Source of the DNA: JBGPGW01 sp046349515 | GTDB taxonomy: Bacteria > Pseudomonadota > Alphaproteobacteria > CADEGL01 | Direction of reading: 5' to 3' | Length of the DNA stretch: 64,000 nucleotides | NCBI GenBank assembly: GCA_046349515.1 | Contig: JAXMCE010000004.1 | Span: 1-64,000, forward strand | Part shown: piece after piece, positions 1 through 9,448 of the stretch | Layout: every line of letters starts with the position of its first letter | Numbering within the stretch: the first letter of the stretch is position 1 | Made by a program: the position numbers and the translations under genes | Notes under the pieces: generated by a model | The model's database searches: none | The model's input: the letters and a program-made list of their open reading frames with translations, nothing else | What the model was told of the DNA's origin: nothing

Positions 1-3000
1 GGGCGGACGACGTTCCACAACCAGCCGTTACTCTCGTTCTGCGGCCGCTCGATCGAAGATCCCAAAGATGACCGCTGGCAGACCTTGATCCATCCGGACG
101 ATCGCGCGGCTTTCGAGGCCGCCCATCGCGAGGCCCTCCTCAAACAGCACGCGTACACGGTCGAGTACCGGCTCAAGCGGTTTGACGGCGAGTATCGGTG
201 GCTGTCGAATACGAGTGTCCCCCGCTTCGGAGTCAATGGCGAATTCATCGGCTTTACCGGCTCGGCAACGGACATCACCGCCATCAAGACCCAGCAGGAA
301 GCGCTCAAGACACATGCGGAGCAGCTCAGTCTCATCTTCGAGAATCTGCGGCACGGCGTATGCCTTCATGACCATAATTTGCGGGTCGCCGCCTTCAACG
401 AGCACTACTGCGAACTGGTCGAGCTTCCGGAAGGTCTCGTGAACGTCGGTACACCCATCGAAACCATTCTTCGGTTCCGTGCGGAACGCGGCGACTATGG
501 GCCAGGCGACGTCGACTCGCTCGTGGCGACGCGGCTCAAGGGCAATCGAGAAGGCGCGGCCGTCCTCCTGTCGCAATTGCCGAGCGGACGCATCATCGAA
601 TCCAGCGTGCAGTCGGTTCCTGGCCTCGGCGGCGTCACCGTCGTGACGGACGTGACCGAGCAGCACGCCGCCGAAGACTCCCGCCGCAAGCAGGAGGAAC
701 AGTTCCGCGCAATGGCGGACCAGGCGTCGGTCATGATGTGGACGGCCGATACGGACGGCGAGACGTCCTTCTACAGCCGGCCATTGCTCGAATTCCTTGG
801 CCGCACGGAGAACGAGCGCGGCGAGTGGTGGCGCGAGCACATCCATCCGGACGACCAGGAACGGTCGGCGACGGCCTTCAACACGGCACTCCGGGAACGC
901 CGCGCCTATACGGTCGAATACCGCCTCAAGCGGAAGGACGGTCAATACCGGCATATCTACAGCACCGGCGTGCCCGAGTTCGACAGCGACGGTCGGTTTG
1001 CGGGCATTACCGGAACGTCCTGGGACGTGACCGATCTCAAGGCACAGCAAGAGGCGCTGAGGACGCACTACGAACAGCGCGAACTTCTCCTTGATCATCT
1101 CGCAGAAGGGGTGGCCCTCTTCGACGAGGACGGGCACCTCGTCGCGTTCAATCAAAGCTATGTCGAGCTTCTGCAGCTCCCCTCCGACTTTGTATCAATC
1201 GGCATGTCGATCGACGATGTCATCCGCTTCCGCGCCAAACGCGGCGATTATGGGTCGGGCGACCTCAACACTCTCATAGCGGAACGTGTCGAAGCCAACC
1301 GTTCGGGTATCGTCTCCGCCCCCGATAGTACGTTGCCCGACGGCCGCATCGTCCGACTCAAAATCGTGACAGTCCCGAAGGTTGGCCTTGTCGCCACCGT
1401 CACCGACGTGACCGAAGACCGTCGCGCCGAGGAGACGCGCCACGTTCTCGAGGAGCGCCAGCGTGCCGTCGCCGACCATGCGCCGATTCTCATGTGGCTG
1501 ACGGACGCGAGCGGACGCGCGACTTACTACAATGCGGCGTGGCTCGCCTTCCGTGGAGTCACACTGGAGGAAGAACTGGGCGACAGCTGGATGGATGGAA
1601 TTCATTCAGACGACCGCGAGCTGATCGAAGGCATCTTCCACGCCGCGATCGAGCACCAGCATGCCTTTTCCTGCGAGTACCGGCTTCAGCGATCGGACGG
1701 TGAATACCGGTGGATTCGCAGCTCCGCCGTGCCGCGTTACGACCTCAGCGGTGCCTTCGCCGGCCTGACGGGTTCGTCCTGGGATATCACGGACATCAAG
1801 GAACAGCAGACGACCCTCGAAGCCCGCACCGAGCAGCTGGAGATGGTCGTCGAAAGCATGCCGCATGGCGTCTGCATGTTCGATGCAGATTTGCGGATCA
1901 TCGCGTACAACCACCGCTACATCGAATTGATGGACTACCCCGGTGAGCTCGTCGTAATCGGGACGCACCTCGAAGCGACCCTTCGTCACCGGGTCGCCCG
2001 CGGTGACTATGGACCTGGCGACGCGGACGCCATCATCGCCCGTCGCATGGCCCAATTTGGCGACGACGTTCTGGAAAGCACCGACTACCTCACGATCGGC
2101 GGTCGCCACATCGAGCGGCAATTCATCTACGTTCCGGGGCAAGGGCTGGCGCTTTCGGTCAATGACGTCACGGAACGCGTGGAAGCAGAGGCCGCACGCC
2201 GCATGGCCGAGGAGCGTGTCCGCGTCATGGCGGAAAACGCGCCCGTGATGACCTGGATGACCGACGATGCGGGCGCCATGATCTACGGCAACAAACGGTG
2301 CCTCGAATTCGTCGGTCTCAGCCTGCAAAAGTTCCAGGACGGCGATTGGCACCCGCTCATCCACGCAGAGGACCGTGCGAAGCAGGACGAGGCGTATGCG
2401 GCCGCCCTCGCGGGGCGCGAGGCGTTTTCGTGCGAACATCGCCTGAGGCGCGCGGACGGCGAGGACCGCTGGATCTACAGCACGGCCATGCCGCGCCTCG
2501 AAAGCGACGGCTCGTTTGTCGGCTATCTAGGCTCTTGGATCGATATTACCGACCGCAAGGTGGCGGAGGACGTGCTCCGGTCCGCCAAGGAGGCAGCCGA
2601 AGGCGCCAATCGCACCAAGAGCGAGTTCCTGGCTAACATGAGCCACGAACTGCGCACGCCCCTCAATGCGATCCTCGGCTTCGCCGAGATCATGCGGGAT
2701 CAGCTGTTCGGTCCGCTGGGCAACCCGAGCTACCGCGAATATGCCGGCGACATTCATGAAAGCGGGTCCCACCTCCTCAATCTCATCAACGATATTCTCG
2801 ACGTTTCGAAAGCAGAGGCTGGCAAGATCGAACTCGTTGAAGAGATCGTTGACGTCCGCGACGTCGTCGATTCATCGCTCCGACTCGTCAAGACACGTGC
2901 GGAGGCCGGCCGCGTAGCACTCGAGACGCGCCTTGCAAGCGACGCATCCACCATCTTTGCGGATGAGCGCTTGATGAAGCAAATCCTGCTCAATCTGCTG

Positions 3001-3348
3001 ACCAACGCGATCAAGTTCACGCCCGCCGGTGGACGCGTGACAATCGAATCGGGCATACAGGACAGCGGCGAGTTTGTCCTGCGGGTCACTGACACCGGCA
3101 TCGGGATCGCATCGGAGGACATACCGAAGGTCATGCTGCCGTTCGGCCAGGTGGACAGCACACTCAGCCGCAAGCATCAGGGAACGGGCCTCGGCCTGCC
3201 TCTCACGAAATCGCTCGTCGAGATCCACGGGGGCCATTTCGGCATCGCGAGCACCAAGGGTGAGGGAACCCGGATCACGGTCCTTCTCCCGGCAACCCGT
3301 GTGCTCCCTTCCAGCGACCTGCCCCAGCGAGCCGTCGCCGCCGGCTAG
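1..3348 (+). CDS. Multi-PAS sensor histidine kinase (5' end outside window)
   Basis: This is the C-terminal part of a cytoplasmic sensor kinase. The reading frame is open from base 1, so the true start lies upstream and the TTG at 85 is only the first in-window start. Two PAS types alternate: type A carries an I-H-P-D-D-like motif (near 88, 841, 1603 and 2359) and type B carries an H-G-V-C/E-G-V-A motif followed by R-G-D-Y-G (near 350, 1105 and 1858). The order is A-B-A-B-A-B-A. A HisKA domain follows, with the phospho-accepting His in S-H-E-L-R-T-P (codon at 2644), then HATPase_c with N-A-I-K-F, D-T-G-I-G and G-T-G-L-G-L. No receiver domain follows. No membrane segment is visible in the part present. 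The sensed signal and the partner regulator are unknown. Confidence 0.9.
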   Translation, partial: GRTTFHNQPLLSFCGRSIEDPKDDRWQTLIHPDDRAAFEAAHREALLKQHAYTVEYRLKRFDGEYRWLSNTSVPRFGVNGEFIGFTGSATDITAIKTQQEALKTHAEQLSLIFENLRHGVCLHDHNLRVAAFNEHYCELVELPEGLVNVGTPIETILRFRAERGDYGPGDVDSLVATRLKGNREGAAVLLSQLPSGRIIESSVQSVPGLGGVTVVTDVTEQHAAEDSRRKQEEQFRAMADQASVMMWTADTDGETSFYSRPLLEFLGRTENERGEWWREHIHPDDQERSATAFNTALRERRAYTVEYRLKRKDGQYRHIYSTGVPEFDSDGRFAGITGTSWDVTDLKAQQEALRTHYEQRELLLDHLAEGVALFDEDGHLVAFNQSYVELLQLPSDFVSIGMSIDDVIRFRAKRGDYGSGDLNTLIAERVEANRSGIVSAPDSTLPDGRIVRLKIVTVPKVGLVATVTDVTEDRRAEETRHVLEERQRAVADHAPILMWLTDASGRATYYNAAWLAFRGVTLEEELGDSWMDGIHSDDRELIEGIFHAAIEHQHAFSCEYRLQRSDGEYRWIRSSAVPRYDLSGAFAGLTGSSWDITDIKEQQTTLEARTEQLEMVVESMPHGVCMFDADLRIIAYNHRYIELMDYPGELVVIGTHLEATLRHRVARGDYGPGDADAIIARRMAQFGDDVLESTDYLTIGGRHIERQFIYVPGQGLALSVNDVTERVEAEAARRMAEERVRVMAENAPVMTWMTDDAGAMIYGNKRCLEFVGLSLQKFQDGDWHPLIHAEDRAKQDEAYAAALAGREAFSCEHRLRRADGEDRWIYSTAMPRLESDGSFVGYLGSWIDITDRKVAEDVLRSAKEAAEGANRTKSEFLANMSHELRTPLNAILGFAEIMRDQLFGPLGNPSYREYAGDIHESGSHLLNLINDILDVSKAEAGKIELVEEIVDVRDVVDSSLRLVKTRAEAGRVALETRLASDASTIFADERLMKQILLNLLTNAIKFTPAGGRVTIESGIQDSGEFVLRVTDTGIGIASEDIPKVMLPFGQVDSTLSRKHQGTGLGLPLTKSLVEIHGGHFGIASTKGEGTRITVLLPATRVLPSSDLPQRAVAAG

Positions 3349-3921
3349 ACGCGCTCGTGGTGCCAAGCCGGAGAGAACCACCCCCAAGGCAGGGGTGACC
3401 GGTATGCTTTCGCATCTCTGGCGCCCTGCGGCCAGCCGGCGTTGGGTCCGGCGCTGCCCCATCCATCGCGGTATGCTCGACAATCCCCTCCCACCCGTCT
3501 GACCAGGGCGGTTTTGCTTTGCAGAATGCAACAACAACGCGGATGGCGTGGTTGCGGCAGCCTGGCTCGCCCGCGCCGGACTCGGGCTCACACAAATGTG
3601 ATGCCCAAAAGGCCGCTTGAATTCGAGCTTATGCTGTATGAGAGTTCCACAGCCCTCGTTGTCGTGCTGCGTCAAACCTAACCGATTGATTTGGCACAAA
3701 TATTGCGTAGCCCTGACAAAAGCAACAAGGGGGCTCGCTCCCCCAAGTCGAAGGCGCGAACGACTGCAGTCGAAGCGCCTTTGGTTGGGCGCTTGCTACG
3801 CAGTGTCAGTGCGATCGGACGTAACGAACTCCCAGAGACGAATTCCAGCCGCAGCGATGAGCACGGGCGGCCGGACACCACAGACCTCGCGGGCGCCCCG
3901 GCGCCGTCTCACGAGGCACCG
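3349..3921. other. Intergenic region between the two kinase genes
   Basis: No gene is convincing here. A short hairpin with 6-bp arms (3379-3384 and 3392-3397) lies just after the first kinase gene but has no T-run, so it is at best a weak terminator. The notable element is the sigma-54-type promoter at 3691-3707. The 200 bases after it stay open in the frame of the next gene, so an N-terminal extension of that protein cannot be excluded. Confidence 0.5.
3691..3707 (+). promoter_or_regulatory. Sigma-54 (RpoN) -24/-12 promoter for the hybrid kinase
   Basis: The sequence TTGGCACAAATATTGCG has the -24 block TGGCAC and the -12 block TTGC, with exactly 10 bases between the GG and GC dinucleotides, as RpoN promoters require. 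Transcription would start near 3718. The element sits on top of the TTG codon at 3691 that would otherwise look like the start of the kinase gene, so the real start should be downstream. No enhancer-binding activator gene is seen nearby. Confidence 0.65.
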
Positions 3922-6900
3922 GTGAACGTTCTCTCGCGCTTCCGCAGCTACGGAATCCTGGCCGCAGCGGCCATCGTCTTTGCCGTGAGCGTTCTCTTCA
4001 GCGTCGAACGAATGCTGAGCGAGCAGACGGCACCGGAGCAGACCAACACCGAAAGCGTGGTCTGGGCAGCGTCGCGAATCGAGATTGAGCTGTATCTCTT
4101 CCTCGACGCCATCGGAACCTTCGCCGAAGACGACAGTTCCATGACCCGCGAGGATCTCCGCGGCCGCTTTGTCGCCTTGCGCGACCAATTTGCGTCCCTG
4201 CGCGGCGGGTCCGCCGCTGAAGCTCTTCGAACGTCTCCGAACTTCGCAGCAATTGCCGAAACAGTCGCGGATGGAATCGACAGGATCGATGTCGCACTCG
4301 CATCGCTGCGCAAGGACGACAAACCCGCCATCACTCGCCTCAAAGAGCAAGCCATGCGGCTGGCGCAGCCGATGCACACTCTTTCCGTTCAGGCTCTTCA
4401 GCTCGACACTTCCGCGAGCGAATTTCGCTACAAGCGCGTCCAGCGCGTCTACATCGAACTCGTCGGTTTCTTCATCGGCATTCTCGTCAGCGGCGGCGTG
4501 CTCGTCTTCCTGCTGTTCCGCGGCGTACGCCGGGCTCAACGTCTCTTGGACGAACGTCAGATCGCCGATGAGCGGCTGCGCGACAGCGAGCAGCGGTTTC
4601 GTGATTTCGCCGCCTCCGCTTCGGATTGGCTGTGGGACACCGATGCGCGCCTGCGGTTCACGCATTTTTCCCAGGGCTATCTCGAACGCATTGGCCTAGC
4701 CTCGGCAGCAACGCTCGGAAAGACGTTCGACGAGATCGCGCATCTTGACGGCGATGAGGCGCACTGGGCGGATTTCCAGGGGCTCCTCGCGCGCCGGCAG
4801 CCGTTTCGTGAAATTCGATTCCAGCTTCGCGACGGCAGCGGAACGACCCGCACCATTCGAATGAACGGCGTGCCAGTCTTCGACTCGACGGGCGAATTCA
4901 CGGGCTACCGAGGAACGGGCACAGATATCACCGACCAGATCGAAGCCGAGCGGGAGGCCGATCGGGTGCGGACGCTGCTGTCCGAAGCCGTCGAATCGCT
5001 CGAAGAAGGCTTCATCATCTGCGACCCAGGCGACCGAATTGTCCTCATCAACAACAACTTTCGGAAGCTCTACCCGAAATCGGGTGATGCCATGCGCGTC
5101 GGCGCGCTGTTCGAGGACATCGTGCGCGACGTCATCCGCCGCGGTGAAGTCGTCGTTCCGCATGGTCATGAGGAAACGTGGATCCGCGACCGCCTGGACC
5201 AACATCGCAATCCGCGAGGGCCCGTCGAGCAGCGTCTGGCCGATGGCCGATGGGTCCAGGTCAACGAACAGCGCCTCGCCAACGGCTGGCACATTGGCAC
5301 GCGCGTCGACATCACCCAATTGAAGCAGCGGGAAGAGGCGCTACGCCGCGAGGCGTTGATCTGGGAGCAGATCTCCGAGGGAGTCATCATCACCGACCTG
5401 CACGGCACGATTACGAATTGGAACCCGGCGGCCGAGTCCGTGTTCGGCTATACCGCCGCCGAGATGCTCGGCCGGTCGCCTGATCTTTTCTATAGCCCGC
5501 AGCAAACGGCAGGGCTGACAACATCGATCCTGAAGAGCGTACGCCGAGACGGCCGATGGGCGGGCCAAATCCATTTCACGCGCAAAGACCACCGGAGCGG
5601 CATTGCGGAGACTGTGGTCGTGCCGCTTAGGACCGACGACGGGCACCTCGTTGCGGCCATCTGGGTCAACGAGGACGTGACCGAGCGCAAGCGCTACGAA
5701 GAGACGCTCAGGGGCGCCAAAGAGCAGGCGGAAGCGGCGAGCGTCGCAAAATCGCGCTTCCTCGCGACCATGAGCCATGAAATCCGGACACCGATGAACG
5801 GCGTCCTTGGCATGCTCGATCTCCTCCTCCACACGGAACTGAGCGATGAGCAGCGTCGCTATACGGAGACCGCACGCGAATCGGGCGAAGGCCTCCTGGT
5901 CGTCATCGACGACATTCTCGACTTTTCCAAGATGGAAGCCGGCAAATTGACAATTGAGACGACGGACTTCGATCTCCGAGAATTGGTCGAAGCGGTGCTC
6001 GACCTTTTGATGCGGCATGCACAGGCCAAAGGCATCGAGATCTCGGCACTGATCGAGCCGAGCGTCCCAACGCGCCTGCGTGGCGACTCCGGCCGGATAC
6101 GCCAGGTCATCCTCAATCTCACCGGAAACGCCGTTAAGTTCACCGAGAAGGGTGGCGTCGCCGTCACCGTGACCAAGGGGCGCGAAACCGATACGCACGT
6201 CGAGATTCGCTTCGAGATCCAAGACACCGGAATCGGAATCGCCGCCGACCGCAAGAATGAGATGTTCAGCGAATTTACCCAGGCAGACCCGTCGACCACG
6301 CGGCGGTTCGGCGGCACAGGGCTCGGTCTTGCGATTTCGAAGAAGTTGGTCGAGCTAATGAATGGCACGATCGGGTTCACGAGCGAGGTCGGTCAGGGGA
6401 GCACTTTCTGGTTTACCGTGACCTTCGAGCGCCAGGCCGGTGCGGTCGCGGCGCCCGACATGTGGGATTCGCGAATTGGCACGCGCCGAGTCTTGATTGG
6501 CGACAGCAACATGCTCAGTGGCCGCATTCTGCAAAGGCGTCTCGCATTGCGCGGCCAACATGTCGAGACTGCTGGCGATCGCGCAGGCGCTGCCGCCGCG
6601 CTCAAAGACGCGGCCACCGCCGGCAGGCCTTATGACGTCGTGGTCATCGACAAGCTCCTGATCGCGCCCGACCTCAGGGCGTTCTGCGACGAGATTCGCA
6701 GCCACCCCGCGATCTACGGGGCCCCCAAATTGATCCTGACTTCGCGAATTGCCGACGGCGATACGACCGAGAAGATTCGACCGTTGGGATTTGACGACCA
6801 TCTGCAGAAGCCCATCCGGCAGCGAACGCTTCTCGAAGCACTCCGCCGGATCCTCGACATCCCGCCGGACAATGTCCCGATTGTCGCCGTCGCGCCACGC

Positions 6901-7788
6901 CGCCATGAGGAAACACTGCTCACCGCGTCGCGGCGCGCGCGCCTCCTCCTGGCCGAGGACAGCGCGGTCAATCAGGTGGTGGCGATCGCCATGCTGAGCA
7001 AGTTCGGTTACGAGATCGACGCTGTCGAAACGGGCATCCAGGCCGTCGACGCGGTCCAGACGAAGCCCTACGACCTCATCCTGATGGACGTGTCCATGCC
7101 TGAAATGGATGGACTCGATGCCACGCGGGCCATCCGCGCCCTGCCTGGAGCCATCGCGCATATACCCATCATCGCGATGACCGCCCATGCCATGGAGAGC
7201 GACCGTGACAAGTGCATGGCTGCCGGCATGAACGATTACATCGCCAAGCCCGTCAACCGCGTAAAATTGCTCGAGACTGTCGCCCGCTGGCTCCCCACGC
7301 AAGCAGCCGAGCCGCAGACCGCGCCGGCGGAAGGACGGCCGACGCCCCAGTTCGCTGACAGCTCGAGGCCAGGAGCCCATGCCGGCTCGGTCTTTCCATC
7401 GGACTTCGCTCGCATACCCGTGCTCGATGCATCGACCCTCTCTCAGCTCGAATCCGACACGAGTGCCGAAGTCCTGTCCGAGCTCATCAGCACCTATGTC
7501 GCGGAGACCGGCGAGCGCGTAATCCGCATGGGGACCGCAGCCACCGCAGGCGACCTCCAATCACTTGGCCGCGAAGCCCATGCGCTCAAGAGCAGCTCGG
7601 GAACTTTCGGCGCAGCACGTCTTCAAGCCGTCGCCCGCGCGATCGAGATGGCATGCCGCGAGGGAAGGGCCAGCGAGGCGTCCCGCCTGCTGCATGATAT
7701 CGAAGCGCTTTCAGGCGAGGCCATCGCGGCGCTCAGCAACCGTTCGTCGCCGGCTCGAGCGACCGAGACCGCCGGGATGCGTCCCTAA
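3922..7788 (+). CDS. Membrane hybrid histidine kinase with two receiver domains and Hpt
   Basis: A 1288-residue phosphorelay kinase if started at GTG 3922, where GAGG lies 5 bases upstream and a transmembrane segment begins at residue 7. A longer form from TTG 3691 (1365 residues) would start inside a sigma-54 promoter. Order: TM1 (7-27), periplasmic helical region, TM2 (177-199), PAS (about 223-343), PAS_7-like (353-468), PAS (478-593), HisKA with His619 in S-H-E-I-R-T-P, HATPase_c (713-838), a degenerate first receiver (853-978), a canonical second receiver with Asp1056 in L-M-D-V-S-M-P-E-M-D-G, and Hpt with His1220 in A-H-A-L-K-S. This is an ArcB/BarA-like layout for a multistep relay. No output regulator is encoded nearby. 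The 3' end overlaps the convergent ubiX-like gene by 4 bases. Confidence 0.88.
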   Translation: MNVLSRFRSYGILAAAAIVFAVSVLFSVERMLSEQTAPEQTNTESVVWAASRIEIELYLFLDAIGTFAEDDSSMTREDLRGRFVALRDQFASLRGGSAAEALRTSPNFAAIAETVADGIDRIDVALASLRKDDKPAITRLKEQAMRLAQPMHTLSVQALQLDTSASEFRYKRVQRVYIELVGFFIGILVSGGVLVFLLFRGVRRAQRLLDERQIADERLRDSEQRFRDFAASASDWLWDTDARLRFTHFSQGYLERIGLASAATLGKTFDEIAHLDGDEAHWADFQGLLARRQPFREIRFQLRDGSGTTRTIRMNGVPVFDSTGEFTGYRGTGTDITDQIEAEREADRVRTLLSEAVESLEEGFIICDPGDRIVLINNNFRKLYPKSGDAMRVGALFEDIVRDVIRRGEVVVPHGHEETWIRDRLDQHRNPRGPVEQRLADGRWVQVNEQRLANGWHIGTRVDITQLKQREEALRREALIWEQISEGVIITDLHGTITNWNPAAESVFGYTAAEMLGRSPDLFYSPQQTAGLTTSILKSVRRDGRWAGQIHFTRKDHRSGIAETVVVPLRTDDGHLVAAIWVNEDVTERKRYEETLRGAKEQAEAASVAKSRFLATMSHEIRTPMNGVLGMLDLLLHTELSDEQRRYTETARESGEGLLVVIDDILDFSKMEAGKLTIETTDFDLRELVEAVLDLLMRHAQAKGIEISALIEPSVPTRLRGDSGRIRQVILNLTGNAVKFTEKGGVAVTVTKGRETDTHVEIRFEIQDTGIGIAADRKNEMFSEFTQADPSTTRRFGGTGLGLAISKKLVELMNGTIGFTSEVGQGSTFWFTVTFERQAGAVAAPDMWDSRIGTRRVLIGDSNMLSGRILQRRLALRGQHVETAGDRAGAAAALKDAATAGRPYDVVVIDKLLIAPDLRAFCDEIRSHPAIYGAPKLILTSRIADGDTTEKIRPLGFDDHLQKPIRQRTLLEALRRILDIPPDNVPIVAVAPRRHEETLLTASRRARLLLAEDSAVNQVVAIAMLSKFGYEIDAVETGIQAVDAVQTKPYDLILMDVSMPEMDGLDATRAIRALPGAIAHIPIIAMTAHAMESDRDKCMAAGMNDYIAKPVNRVKLLETVARWLPTQAAEPQTAPAEGRPTPQFADSSRPGAHAGSVFPSDFARIPVLDASTLSQLESDTSAEVLSELISTYVAETGERVIRMGTAATAGDLQSLGREAHALKSSSGTFGAARLQAVARAIEMACREGRASEASRLLHDIEALSGEAIAALSNRSSPARATETAGMRP

Positions 7789-8429
7789 CCCGGTCGGCGC
7801 CCTCGCCGAGGGCCGACCGTGACACCCCACCGACGGACCGTGTCCACATCGATACCGAAAAGGTCGAGTGCGCGGCCGAGCGTCTGATCCACCATCGCCT
7901 CAATGCTGGTCGGGCGAGCATAAAAGGCCGGAACTGGCGGATAGACAATGGCGCCAGCCTCGGTCGCCAGCGTCATGCTGCGCAGATGACCGGCATGAAG
8001 CGGCGTCTCGCGCACGAGCAGCACGAGCCGTCGCCGCTCCTTGAGTGTCACATCCGCCGCGCGCGTGAGAAGCGTGGAAGTGACCCCCGTCGCGATCTCC
8101 GAAAGACTGCGAATCGAGCACGGAGCGACGATCATTCCGCACGTGGCGAACGAACCGCTGGCGATAGGAGCGGCTATGTCATCGATGGCGTAGGTCGTAT
8201 CGGCGAGCGCCCTCGCCATCTTGACATTGAGCGAAGTCTCATGGGCCAGCGTTATCTCGGCCGAGCGTGTCATAACGAGGCAAGTTGGCAGGCCGGCCGC
8301 CTTCAAGAGCTCAAGGACACGGATACCGTAAATCACGCCGGATGCGCCGCTAATTCCCACGACGAGCGGTGGCGACACGCCCCGAGTCTCGCGGCGGCGA
8401 ACGGTTGGCGGCTTCCGGATTTGTCCCAT
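7785..8429 (-). CDS. ubiX: UbiX-family flavin prenyltransferase
   Basis: A flavoprotein-fold enzyme that prenylates FMN to make the cofactor of UbiD-type decarboxylases. The FMN-binding start V-V-G-I-S-G-A-S-G-V is clear about 20 residues from the chosen ATG. Other conserved stretches follow: A-S-G-S-F, a Cys-containing P-C-S-I-R-S-L region, R-R-R-L-V-L-L-V-R-E-T-P-L and the P-P-V-P-A-F-Y segment. Start chosen at ATG 8429 (214 residues). The frame stays open to 8552 but that extension has no family resemblance. No ubiD lies nearby. It is divergent from the Asp/Glu-racemase gene with a gap of 110 bases. Specificity for ubiquinone synthesis versus another UbiD partner cannot be told. Confidence 0.88.
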   Translation of the reverse strand: MGQIRKPPTVRRRETRGVSPPLVVGISGASGVIYGIRVLELLKAAGLPTCLVMTRSAEITLAHETSLNVKMARALADTTYAIDDIAAPIASGSFATCGMIVAPCSIRSLSEIATGVTSTLLTRAADVTLKERRRLVLLVRETPLHAGHLRSMTLATEAGAIVYPPVPAFYARPTSIEAMVDQTLGRALDLFGIDVDTVRRWGVTVGPRRGRRPG

Positions 8430-8539
8430 CGCACTCAAGCCTAGCGAGCGCGAGAAGAGGCGGCAAGGCGCCCTCTCGACCCGTTGGGCCAAGCATCCTA
8501 AGCTTGGCCACACTTGGGCTGAGACGGGGAAGGTAATCC

Positions 8540-9313
8540 ATGACGGCTGCACTCGACAATCGACAGGCGATTCGCGCTCTCACACCCCAATTCGACGGCG
8601 GCATTGGCCCGAGAGGCCGCATCGGCTTTATTGCGCTTGCAAACGGCTATGTCAGCGAGCACGAGGTGGCATCAATCGTGCCACGCGAGTCCCTCGTCGT
8701 CTATGTGAGCCGCGTTGCCAGTGACAATGTCATCAATCTAGACAATTTGCGCGCGATCGAAACCGATATGACGCGCGCCGCTGGCATGATCCTTCCTTCG
8801 GACCGAATCGACGTCATGGTCTACGGATGCACGTCCGGCACGATTGCCTTGGGTGAAGATCGAGTTGAGGAGAGAATTCGCGCCGTACGACCCAATGTCG
8901 CCGTCACGACGCCCATCACGGGGGCGTTGGCTGCATTCAGGGCGCTCGACATCAAGCGCATCGTGCTCCTGACCCCCTACATCCTCGAGGTCACGGCCGC
9001 GATGCGTGACTATATCGCGGGGCGTGGAATTGAGATCCTTGATTGCGCGACATTCGACTGCGCGCTCAACTCCGATCAGCAGCGCGTGAGTCCCGATGCG
9101 ATTGCCGAAGCGGCAATAGCCCTCGACCGCGAGGATGCGGATGCAATCTTCGTTTGCTGCACGGCCCTCCGCGCAGCGGGCGTGATCGAGCGCATCGAGA
9201 GCGTGACGAAGAAGCCCGTCGTCACGAGCAATCAGGCACTCGCCTGGCACGCGATGCGGCTTGCCGGATATGACGAGCCCGTTCTCGGTTACGGCCGCCT
9301 TCTTCGGATGTAA
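8540..9313 (+). CDS. Asp/Glu racemase superfamily protein (maleate isomerase / arylmalonate decarboxylase-like)
   Basis: 257 residues. Two catalytic Cys motifs are visible: Y-G-C-T-S-G near residue 95 and V-C-C-T-A-L-R near residue 197, in the spacing of the superfamily. Having both Cys fits maleate cis-trans isomerase or a racemase better than arylmalonate decarboxylase, which keeps one. The P-I-T-G-A-L-A-A stretch between them also fits maleate isomerases. The enzyme is cytosolic, without a signal peptide. It may serve dicarboxylate or amino acid catabolism together with the D-aminoacylase and tartrate dehydrogenase-like genes nearby, but no shared operon is visible. The substrate is not determined. 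Confidence 0.82.
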   Translation: MTAALDNRQAIRALTPQFDGGIGPRGRIGFIALANGYVSEHEVASIVPRESLVVYVSRVASDNVINLDNLRAIETDMTRAAGMILPSDRIDVMVYGCTSGTIALGEDRVEERIRAVRPNVAVTTPITGALAAFRALDIKRIVLLTPYILEVTAAMRDYIAGRGIEILDCATFDCALNSDQQRVSPDAIAEAAIALDREDADAIFVCCTALRAAGVIERIESVTKKPVVTSNQALAWHAMRLAGYDEPVLGYGRLLRM

Positions 9314-9448
9314 GGGATTGATTTCTTAATGAAATTCTAATACTCCCGGGTCCATAAGGACATTGCGGAGGGCGGGGGCATGGGGTATTCGGTGGGTCCA
9401 TTGCTCCGTATCCACCGCCACCCGACCTGACCCGCGCGAGGACGATCC

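Noticed and set aside
3379..3397. Rho-independent terminator after the first kinase
   Set aside because: The stem is only 6 bp and no T-run follows; left as a weak possibility.
5341..7560. Minus-strand frames of 293 and 401 codons
   Set aside because: Antisense shadows of the hybrid kinase.
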